Source: Candidatus Odinarchaeota archaeon
GTDB taxonomy: Archaea; Asgardarchaeota; Baldrarchaeia; Baldrarchaeales; DXJG01
Direction of reading: 5' to 3'
NCBI GenBank assembly: GCA_021158895.1
Contig: JAGGSW010000125.1
Span: 1-9,402 of the forward strand
DNA length: 9,402 nt
Shown here one piece after another: positions 1 to 5,123 of this stretch (position 1 is the stretch's first letter; the number at the start of each line of letters is the position of its first letter). The translations under genes were made by a program, and so were the position numbers. The notes below the pieces were generated by a model. The model saw only the letters and a list, made by a program, of their open reading frames with translations. It was not told the DNA's origin and made no database searches.

Positions 1-1
1 A

Positions 2-37
2 GAAGAAAAGGAAGAAGAGTCCAGCAGCGAATTTTAA
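2..37 (+). CDS. C-terminal end of an unidentified upstream gene
   Basis: One forward frame enters from the window edge and ends at TAA 35-37. It encodes a short acidic, serine-containing tail (EEKEEESSSEF). Acidic C-terminal tails of this kind occur on several archaeal proteins, including some ribosomal proteins, but twelve codons cannot identify a family. A second frame (3-50) is also open and encodes a basic tail (KKRKKSPAANFKQQT), so the choice of frame is not certain. I prefer the acidic one because such tails are common in archaea. Confidence 0.35.
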   Translation, partial: EEKEEESSSEF

Positions 38-135
38 ACAGCAAACATAATTTTTCATGACCAAATATTTTATTAAATTTTATTTTTCGTTAGATTGAAC
101 TTTTCTAGAAATTTGCTGGAATATTTATTAACCGA

Positions 136-150
136 TTAATTTTTATAACC
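136..150 (+). promoter_or_regulatory. Probable TATA-type promoter of rpoK
   Basis: An AT-rich element reading TTTTATAACC at 141-150, preceded by purine-rich GATTAA (possible BRE), resembles an archaeal TATA box. Transcription would start about 25 nt downstream, near 170-175, giving a leader of roughly 25-35 nt before the rpoK start. A second TATA-like stretch lies at 121-131. This is inferred from base composition and spacing only. Confidence 0.45.
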
Positions 151-190
151 TATTAGTTGAAATAGTAGCCCTACCAATAATTTAATTTCT

Positions 191-205
191 CCCCGCTAGG
201 TGGGG
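191..205 (+). promoter_or_regulatory. GC-rich hairpin over the rpoK start region
   Basis: CCCCGC (191-196) can pair with GTGGGG (200-205) across a TAG loop, with one G-U wobble, giving a six-pair stem. It lies in a strongly AT-rich leader and covers both the AGGTG ribosome-site-like sequence (198-202) and the GTG at 200. It could modulate initiation. It could also be incidental, because the ribosome-site sequence itself supplies the G run. Confidence 0.3.
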
Positions 206-526
206 GTGACAAAGTTAAGTAATTCTGTAAGTAGTTTTAGTAAGATTGCAACAAAACCTTCTGAAATCCGTATAGGACCTAAAAGGCTCACAAGGTTCGA
301 AAAAGCTAGAATAATAGGTGCACGTGCTCTTCAAATATCTATGGGTGCTCCAGTTCTCATAGAAATCCCAAATGATGTAATTGATCCAATTAAAATAGCG
401 GAACTGGAGCTTAAAGCTGGAATATTGCCCATAATTATAAGAAGAAGAACTGTTTCTGGAGATTATCAAGACATTCTTTTAAAAGCCTTATTAGAAGCAG
501 AGAAAGAAGAATTCGGAACAACATAA
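200..526 (+). CDS. rpoK: DNA-directed RNA polymerase subunit K (archaeal RPB6/omega homologue)
   Basis: RpoK is the archaeal counterpart of eukaryotic RPB6 and bacterial omega. It helps assemble and stabilise the polymerase by clamping the largest subunit. The family core is clear: residues 30-55 hold LTRFEKARIIGARALQISMG followed by APVLIE, and residues 61-82 hold the IDPIKIAELELKAGILPIII segment. The product is 108 aa; the conserved core takes up the second half and a variable, Ser/Lys-rich extension of about 28 residues precedes it. Two GTG starts are possible, at 200 and 206, and an in-frame stop at 197-199 excludes anything further upstream. GTG 206 has AGGTG just ahead of it, while GTG 200 sits inside a predicted hairpin, so the true start may be two codons shorter. 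The usual neighbours rpoN and rps9 are not seen immediately upstream. A T-rich stretch (531-540) follows the stop. Confidence 0.93.
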   Translation: MGVTKLSNSVSSFSKIATKPSEIRIGPKRLTRFEKARIIGARALQISMGAPVLIEIPNDVIDPIKIAELELKAGILPIIIRRRTVSGDYQDILLKALLEAEKEEFGTT

Positions 527-763
527 CCTTATATTTTTCCTATGTTTAAACACGGTACAAAAAGACAGTTATACTCATTAATCTTCATTTTCTCAAATCA
601 ATTACTAAGATTAGCCTCTATTATTCGTAACCCTCTCTCAAAAAGATTCCTAAATTTTTCTCGCGTTTTCGGAGAAACTGTAGGTACAGTTAAATAGACG
701 TTTCACCAAATTCTAAAATAATCAACCTTTATCCTAAATTCATTAGTAGGTGAGATTTTCAAA
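527..763 (+). other. Intergenic region between rpoK and the gelsolin-like gene
   Basis: This 237-nt stretch has no convincing gene. A T-rich run (ATATTTTTCC, 531-540) directly after rpoK could terminate transcription. A small open frame starts at ATG 541 and ends at TAG 694-696; it would encode about 51 residues of no recognisable family, has no ribosome site, and is probably chance. The right-hand part carries the palindrome at 676-691 and AT-rich promoter-like sequence for the next operon. Confidence 0.5.
676..691. promoter_or_regulatory. Palindrome upstream of the gelsolin/roadblock operon
   Basis: AACTGTA-GG-TACAGTT is an inverted repeat with perfect 7-nt arms and a 2-nt centre, ending 72 nt before the ATG at 764. 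It abuts an AT-rich TTAAATA (691-697) that could serve as the TATA box, with transcription then starting near 720. A dimeric regulator bound here would block TBP/TFB access. The symmetry is directly visible. The operator role and the TATA assignment are inferences. Confidence 0.4.
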
Positions 764-1630
764 ATGCAAGCCTACAAAATAAGCGAAGAAGGAGAACTCA
801 TAAGCGTACCACTTAAAGACATTGAACTAAGAAGTGATGACGTTGTTGTAATTGTTGAGGATAATAAGAAGAACATTTTCATATGGAAAGGAATAAACGC
901 ACCTGTAAGAAAAAAGTTCATTAGTGCAAGATCCGCGTGGAAACTTAGAGGAGAACTTGGCCCATTATACAAAGTAGTAAGCATAGATGAAGGAGAAGAG
1001 CCTGAAGACTTTCTCAACCTTATTAAAAGCCTAAACATATCGGTGAAAACAACACCACCTGCTCCCGCTGAGGAAAAACCAAAAGTGGAAGCTCCACCCC
1101 TACCTGCGCCAAAACCCGCTCCACCGAAGCCAAGGCGAAGACCAGCAGTCGCGCTTCCTCCCAAAGTTGAAAAACCACCAGAAATCAAAAAACCAGCAAA
1201 AGTAGAAGTTAAAAAGCCAGTGGAAGTCAAAGTTGAAAAACCACCAGAGGTTAAACCTGTTTCACCTTCACCAGTTGAGGAAATTGATGTAAGAAGTATT
1301 TTAAGCATGCTTGAAGGCCTTGATACACCGCCAGAATATTCAAGAGAACTCTTAATTGTAGGAACACGAATTTACGCTCTAGGAGAAGTTAGAACAAAAC
1401 TTTTCGGAAAAGAAAAAGTTAAACTAAGCGTTGAAATACTTGATGCTTTACCAGAGGGGCCATACCTAGCCGAAGGCTATATTCCACGAGTAATAATTAA
1501 GAACGACCAAGTTCTGGCCGTTGAACTTTTAAAGAAAACTAGAGCGACCGTTGAAGAAATCAAAAAAGAAATTAGGAAAGGACTTGAAACATACACTTCT
1601 CTAATCAGGAAGTTGGAAAAGGAGGAGTAA
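764..1630 (+). CDS. Gelsolin-like domain protein with proline-rich linker and unknown C-terminal domain
   Basis: Residues about 15-90 match the gelsolin repeat in order: a VPL..IELRSDDVVVIVEDN start, the IFIWKG strand (39-43), an A-rich helix (54-60), and VVSIDEGEEPEDFLNLI (71-87). Gelsolin repeats in eukaryotes bind actin and calcium, and Asgard archaea encode functional versions. Residues 97-172 form a Pro/Lys/Glu/Val-rich, probably disordered linker with a repeated KVEKPPE. Residues 173-288 look folded (alternating strands such as ELLIVGTRIYALGEV and VKLSVEILDAL) and end in a charged helix (262-288); I do not recognise this part. No signal peptide or membrane segment is seen. ATG 764 has AGGTGAG at 748-754 with 9-nt spacing. 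The stop lies 2 nt before the roadblock gene, so the two are almost certainly cotranscribed. A Sec23/24-like gelsolin fold with no actin role is the alternative. The family call is motif-based and was not searched. Confidence 0.75.
   Translation: MQAYKISEEGELISVPLKDIELRSDDVVVIVEDNKKNIFIWKGINAPVRKKFISARSAWKLRGELGPLYKVVSIDEGEEPEDFLNLIKSLNISVKTTPPAPAEEKPKVEAPPLPAPKPAPPKPRRRPAVALPPKVEKPPEIKKPAKVEVKKPVEVKVEKPPEVKPVSPSPVEEIDVRSILSMLEGLDTPPEYSRELLIVGTRIYALGEVRTKLFGKEKVKLSVEILDALPEGPYLAEGYIPRVIIKNDQVLAVELLKKTRATVEEIKKEIRKGLETYTSLIRKLEKEE
1162..1248 (+). repeat. Direct repeat in the linker-coding sequence
   Basis: An identical 21-nt sequence occurs at 1162-1182 and 1228-1248, offset by 66 nt (22 codons) and in the same frame. 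It encodes KVEKPPE in both places. The intervening sequence repeats related K/P/E/V codons. This is the usual mark of a linker that expands by in-frame duplication. Confidence 0.8.
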
Positions 1631-1632
1631 AC

Positions 1633-1998
1633 ATGACTAATGAAGAAGAACTTAAACAAATAATTAGTAAAATCCCGGAATATGCTGAGTTTGAAGCTCT
1701 TGCCGTAGTAACAAAAGAAGGAGCAAGACAAGCATTCTGGTCAAAAAGTGAGGTAGACCCAGACCTCTTATCAGCAATGGCTGCAACCATATTACAAACA
1801 AGCAATAAGGCAGCTAAAAAGATGGGTTTTGGCTCCCTCTTCGAAGTTATTGTAAGAGGAGAAAATGGATACATGATTCTCTCAGATGCAGGGCCCTTTG
1901 TATTAATTGGCGCGGGTAGAGAAGTGACAAGCCTAGGTCTATCTATAAGAGTCCTAAGAGAGTTTGCAAGAAAAATATCAGAGAAATTCTCAGAGTAA
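1633..1998 (+). CDS. Roadblock/LC7 domain protein
   Basis: This 121-residue protein has the size and pattern of a single roadblock/LC7 domain: an N-terminal helix (EELKQIISKIPEY), a strand (EALAVVTKEGARQAFW), a helix with small residues (PDLLSAMAATILQTSNKAAKKMG), paired strands (SLFEVIVRGENGYMILSDAG, PFVLIGAG) and a C-terminal helix (LGLSIRVLREFARKIS). Roadblock proteins usually dimerise and act as partners or regulators of small Ras-like GTPases (MglB-type) or as dynein/Ragulator subunits. No GTPase gene is in this window, so the partner is unknown; the gelsolin-like protein encoded 2 nt upstream is the obvious candidate. The start is ATG 1633 with GGAGGAG at 1621-1627, inside the end of the upstream gene. 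This suggests translational coupling. Its stop is separated by one base from the stop of the convergent phosphodiesterase gene. Confidence 0.85.
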   Translation: MTNEEELKQIISKIPEYAEFEALAVVTKEGARQAFWSKSEVDPDLLSAMAATILQTSNKAAKKMGFGSLFEVIVRGENGYMILSDAGPFVLIGAGREVTSLGLSIRVLREFARKISEKFSE

Positions 1999-1999
1999 T

Positions 2000-3295
2000 T
2001 TAAATATTTCCGTTTTTTAACGAGTCTAATTTCGTGAAAACAGCAGGAACTACAAGTTCATTTAAGATAAGCGATCCATGGCCACCCTTAAACTCTACCT
2101 CCAGAACAGTTTCTTCCTTTTCCCTTTCAACAAAGGATTCAGCGCCCTCGTCGAAAGTCACCAATAAATTGCCGACTCTTTCCTCAACTGGAGTAAGATT
2201 ACCAACCTCAGGGAAAAGTTCATTAGCAACTTTTCTAAACTCTAAAACTACACCATTCTCTCCAATTTTTTCCTCCAACCAGTCCTTTAATTTATCCATA
2301 TGTTCTTCCGGCACATAAAAATGAAGCACCCTCCCACTCTTACCAGGTCTAGTCTTTAACCACTCCTTAACCATTGCAATATCGTCTTCACTAAACTTAA
2401 CCACACGTTCATTTTTTAACGTGACTTGACCATGATCAGAACATATAAAAATCACAGTTTCCCCTTGTATCTTTTCATCCAACTTATCTACAAAGTGTTC
2501 TATCAGTTTTTCCAAAAATTGAAGCCCCAAAACATACTCTTCGCTACTTGGTCCATATTTGTGAGCTAAGTCATCTAACAAGCCAATATACACATCCATA
2601 AAAACTTTTTTATCTCTATATTCCTTTAATGCCTTCCTAGCTAATGAAAAAAGATCTATTAAATTTCCATATCCGACAGCTACTTTACGGTCTTCCGTAA
2701 TTAATCTAGAAAGACCACTATAAGCTATATATTTATCTCGAAGAGAAATGTGGACAAAATCACCCTTTACCATGTCAAAAATATTTTTCGACCATAAAAA
2801 CACCTTAACGTTAACACCAACCTTACAGAGAGCATCTCTTTCACGAAAATCCACCGTACTCATCCCTAACATGTCAACAACATTCCCTATCTCGCGTACA
2901 TATATTTTATGTCCCAGAATACCATGTTTTTCTGGTGGCAACCCCGTATATATAGATGTTATAACAGTTGATGTAATTGTAGGGAAAACAGAAGATAAAA
3001 GAAACCCTTTCCCATCATCTAATAGTTTTGAAATTAAACTAGAATGTTTAATCTGCTCAAAACCAATGGAATCCACAAGAAATAAAATCACCTTACTAAC
3101 GTTAAAACACTCATGTTGTTCAAATAATTTCTTAAACCTAGAATATCTATTCAAGGAAGATACGTTATTAGCTTCAAAACCCAGAAACTCTAGGAGAGTT
3201 GGCATAACTTTAAACACATTATACATATAATTAGGCTTAAAAAGATTGGTAGCAAACGAAGACTTTTCGACCAAATCATTTGCAATATCGATCAT
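2000..3295 (-). CDS. Alkaline-phosphatase-superfamily phosphodiesterase/nucleotide pyrophosphatase-like protein
   Basis: Residues from about 68 on show the metal-binding order of the type I phosphodiesterase/nucleotide pyrophosphatase family: LVDSIG (D75), FPTITST (T106/T108, nucleophile region), TGLPPEKHGILGH (117-129), DDLAHKYGPSS (D241, H245), SDHG (D287, H288) and GGHG (H406). All expected two-zinc ligands appear present, so the enzyme should hydrolyse phosphate mono- or diesters; the substrate cannot be read from sequence. There is no signal peptide, so it is probably cytoplasmic. I chose ATG 3293-3295 (431 aa) because a GGAGG sits 7 nt upstream; an in-frame start ten codons earlier would place that site inside the gene. 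It is convergent with the roadblock gene and divergent from the deacetylase. Its terminator must lie inside the roadblock gene, for example opposite the A-run near 1970. Confidence 0.85.
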   Translation of the reverse strand: MIDIANDLVEKSSFATNLFKPNYMYNVFKVMPTLLEFLGFEANNVSSLNRYSRFKKLFEQHECFNVSKVILFLVDSIGFEQIKHSSLISKLLDDGKGFLLSSVFPTITSTVITSIYTGLPPEKHGILGHKIYVREIGNVVDMLGMSTVDFRERDALCKVGVNVKVFLWSKNIFDMVKGDFVHISLRDKYIAYSGLSRLITEDRKVAVGYGNLIDLFSLARKALKEYRDKKVFMDVYIGLLDDLAHKYGPSSEEYVLGLQFLEKLIEHFVDKLDEKIQGETVIFICSDHGQVTLKNERVVKFSEDDIAMVKEWLKTRPGKSGRVLHFYVPEEHMDKLKDWLEEKIGENGVVLEFRKVANELFPEVGNLTPVEERVGNLLVTFDEGAESFVEREKEETVLEVEFKGGHGSLILNELVVPAVFTKLDSLKNGNI

Positions 3296-3302
3296 TTTCC
3301 AT

Positions 3303-3307
3303 CCTCC
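3303..3307 (-). promoter_or_regulatory. Ribosome binding site of the phosphodiesterase
   Basis: The minus strand reads GGAGG here, 7 nt before the ATG at 3295. It decides the start in favour of that ATG over the longer open frame that begins at 3325. Confidence 0.75.
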
Positions 3308-3329
3308 ATACCTTGAATTACGCAATCCT

Positions 3330-3343
3330 TAACTTATAAGTTA
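3330..3343. promoter_or_regulatory. Symmetric TATA palindrome in the divergent promoter region
   Basis: TAACTTATAAGTTA is a perfect 14-bp palindrome with TTATAA at its centre. It sits 35 nt from the phosphodiesterase start (3295, minus) and 55 nt from the deacetylase start (3398, plus). Both distances would allow it to serve as a TATA box in either direction, with initiation about 25 nt away. It could also be an operator. The symmetry is seen directly; the role is inferred. Confidence 0.5.
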
Positions 3344-3381
3344 TCAAATTTAACACACAAAAATATACTTCATAGAGCATA

Positions 3382-3388
3382 GGAGGAG
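3382..3388 (+). promoter_or_regulatory. Ribosome binding site of the deacetylase, with a decoy ATG downstream
   Basis: GGAGGAG lies 9 nt before the in-frame TTG at 3398, a normal spacing. An ATG at 3393 is only 4 nt from this site and is in another frame. It would give an 11-residue peptide ending at 3428. The site therefore favours TTG initiation, although the ATG may compete. Confidence 0.65.
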
Positions 3389-3397
3389 TTAAATGAA

Positions 3398-4180
3398 TTG
3401 TGGCCCAAAGGAAAAACAGCAGCTTTAATACTAACTTTTGATTTCGATGCAGAAAGCGCGGAATATCGAAAATACCCAGACAAACCTGTAAAATTAAGCA
3501 AAGGAATATATGGAGCAAAGAAAGGACTCCCGAGAATATTTAACCTTTTAGATAAACATCAATTAAAGGCAACCTTCTTTGTTTGTGGCTGGGTAGCTGA
3601 AAAATATCCTGAAATCACAAAAGAAATCGTGAAAAGAGGACATGAAGTAGCAGCACATGGATATTTACATGAAAACCTAAGCGAATTAAGCTACCAGGAG
3701 GAAGAAAAAGTTTTTAATAAAATGGTCACAGCAATAGAATCAATTTGCAAAACAAAGCCAAAAGGATTCAGAGCACCATACTGGGAGTTCAGCAAAAACA
3801 CTCTCAACTTTCTGGGAAAATACGAGTTTTTGTACGATAGTAGCCTCATGGATGATGACGTACCCTATGTGATCGAGTTAGAAGATGGCAAGAAAATTGT
3901 AGAATTGCCAGTAGAGTGGGTTCTGGACGATTGGCCACTTTTCGAAATTCACCGCAAAACACCAGCACAAGTATATGAAACTTGGATAAGTGAAATAGAT
4001 GCAGCATATGAAGAAGGAACCCTAACAGTCTTAACTATGCACCCACAATGCATAGGAAGACCCAGCAGAATAAGGCTCTTAGACGATCTAATAGTCTACG
4101 CGAAAAGATACAAAAAACTCTGGATAGCTAAGGCAATAGACGTCGCAAAATGGTCTCTCTCAAATAACTTAAAAACGTAA
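3398..4180 (+). CDS. Polysaccharide deacetylase (NodB homology domain, HpPgdA-like)
   Basis: This 260-residue protein carries the ordered motifs of carbohydrate esterase family 4/NodB deacetylases: TFDFD (13-17, catalytic base and metal ligand Asp), HGYLHE (87-92, metal-binding H87 and H91), RAPYW (125-129), YDSSL (146-150) and TMHPQCIGRPSR (213-224, H215). The start WPKGKTAALILTFDFDAE and the late HP..GRPSR motif resemble the subgroup of Helicobacter peptidoglycan deacetylase and allantoinase-like PuuE. It should remove N-acetyl or related amide groups from a sugar or small amide in a metal-dependent way. Archaea lack bacterial peptidoglycan, so the substrate is open. No signal peptide is seen, suggesting a cytoplasmic role such as sugar-precursor metabolism. 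The start is TTG 3398; the family N-terminus WPxGK begins right there. The S2P gene follows after 40 nt on the same strand and may be cotranscribed. Confidence 0.88.
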   Translation: MWPKGKTAALILTFDFDAESAEYRKYPDKPVKLSKGIYGAKKGLPRIFNLLDKHQLKATFFVCGWVAEKYPEITKEIVKRGHEVAAHGYLHENLSELSYQEEEKVFNKMVTAIESICKTKPKGFRAPYWEFSKNTLNFLGKYEFLYDSSLMDDDVPYVIELEDGKKIVELPVEWVLDDWPLFEIHRKTPAQVYETWISEIDAAYEEGTLTVLTMHPQCIGRPSRIRLLDDLIVYAKRYKKLWIAKAIDVAKWSLSNNLKT

Positions 4181-4220
4181 GAAAGTTCTTAAAATATGAT
4201 ACATGTAAGGAGGAAAAGCG

Positions 4221-5072
4221 TTGCCATATTGTCAATATTGCGGAAAAGAAACCTACCTCCCATTTAGATGTAAATATTGTGGAGGAATATTTTGCTCAGA
4301 GCATAGGCTTCCGGAAAAACATGAATGCCCCGGGTTAAAAAAGGGTATACCGCTTGATTATTCCTTACGTCGGGAAGAAATGCCCGAATACGTAGAAACC
4401 GAAGAAGAATATGAAATACCAGTAAAGCCAAAAAGAACGCTAGAACCATGGCGACCCCTGTTTGAAATACCAAAAAAGCCTAAATTTACGTTTAGTAGAA
4501 CTGAAATAATTCACCTCACCATAGGAACAACACTTGTGGTTTTAGTGGGCCTCTCATCTTTTTTTAAAACGCCAAGTGTTTTTATAAACTATCCACTATT
4601 AACATTAATGTTCTCAGTAATCTTTATTCTAATATTTTTACCCCACGAGTTAGCTCACAAATTTACTGCTCAACGCTACGGGCTCTGGGCGGAATTTCGA
4701 CTACTAGAGTGGGGAACAATATTAACTCTTATATCAATACTTTCACCCGCAAAAATCATAGCTCCAGGAGCAGTAATAGTACAAGAAGCCTACGACAATG
4801 AAATAACAGGAAAAATAGCATTAGCTGGACCCTTAACCAACCTATTTATCGCAACAATACTAATATTTACATACTTCCTACTTCCTGTAACAGGAATCGT
4901 GAAAACTTTCTTATCTATCGGCTTATGGCTAAACATTATCCTAGGCATATTTAACATGTTGCCAATACCTCCTCTAGATGGCAGTAAAATTATGAAATGG
5001 AGCGTGGATCTCTGGACCTTGGTATTCTCAGTATACGTAGTCTTCTTACTGATTTACTTAATAATTCTATAA
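4221..5072 (+). CDS. AN1 zinc finger fused to a site-2 protease (peptidase M50)
   Basis: The N-terminus is a textbook AN1 zinc finger: C4-x2-C7-x9-C17-x2-C20-x4-C25-x2-H28-x5-H34-x-C36. A charged linker (38-90) leads to hydrophobic segments at about 96-115 and 121-141, the zinc protease motif HELAH (142-146), further membrane segments (about 200-221 and 231-247), the second site-2 protease motif N245-MLPIPPLDG (D253 as metal ligand), and a last segment (261-283). The enzyme should cleave substrates within the membrane. AN1 fingers in eukaryotes bind ubiquitin-like or proteasome-linked partners, so the finger probably recruits substrate or adaptor on the cytosolic side. AN1-S2P fusions are known in archaea. 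The start is TTG 4221 with AAGGAGG at 4207-4213, 7 nt away. It is convergent with the CDC48 gene and separated from it by 51 nt. Confidence 0.92.
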   Translation: MPYCQYCGKETYLPFRCKYCGGIFCSEHRLPEKHECPGLKKGIPLDYSLRREEMPEYVETEEEYEIPVKPKRTLEPWRPLFEIPKKPKFTFSRTEIIHLTIGTTLVVLVGLSSFFKTPSVFINYPLLTLMFSVIFILIFLPHELAHKFTAQRYGLWAEFRLLEWGTILTLISILSPAKIIAPGAVIVQEAYDNEITGKIALAGPLTNLFIATILIFTYFLLPVTGIVKTFLSIGLWLNIILGIFNMLPIPPLDGSKIMKWSVDLWTLVFSVYVVFLLIYLIIL

Positions 5073-5078
5073 TATTTC

Positions 5079-5108
5079 TAAAAAATAATCACAGTAAATG
5101 TAAAAAAG
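5079..5108 (-). terminator. T-rich terminator of the CDC48 operon
   Basis: On the minus strand two runs of six T (opposite A-runs at 5102-5107 and 5080-5085) follow the CDC48 stop within 50 nt. Runs of T without a hairpin are the usual intrinsic terminators of archaea. The plus-strand S2P gene lacks a comparable T-run in this gap. Confidence 0.55.
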
Positions 5109-5123
5109 TAGAGAATATAGAGA

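Noticed and set aside
541..696. Small forward frame (about 51 codons) between rpoK and the gelsolin-like gene
   Set aside because: No ribosome site and no family resemblance, and it overlaps the palindrome and promoter-like sequence.
772..1308. Long reverse-strand open frame of 178 codons opposite the gelsolin-like gene
   Set aside because: Its Ser/Gly/Thr/Phe-rich product mirrors the Pro/Lys/Glu-rich linker on the other strand, and it has no family signal.
2748..3230. Forward open frame of 160 codons inside the phosphodiesterase gene
   Set aside because: The reverse strand encodes a protein with all expected metal-binding motifs; the forward frame is a shadow.
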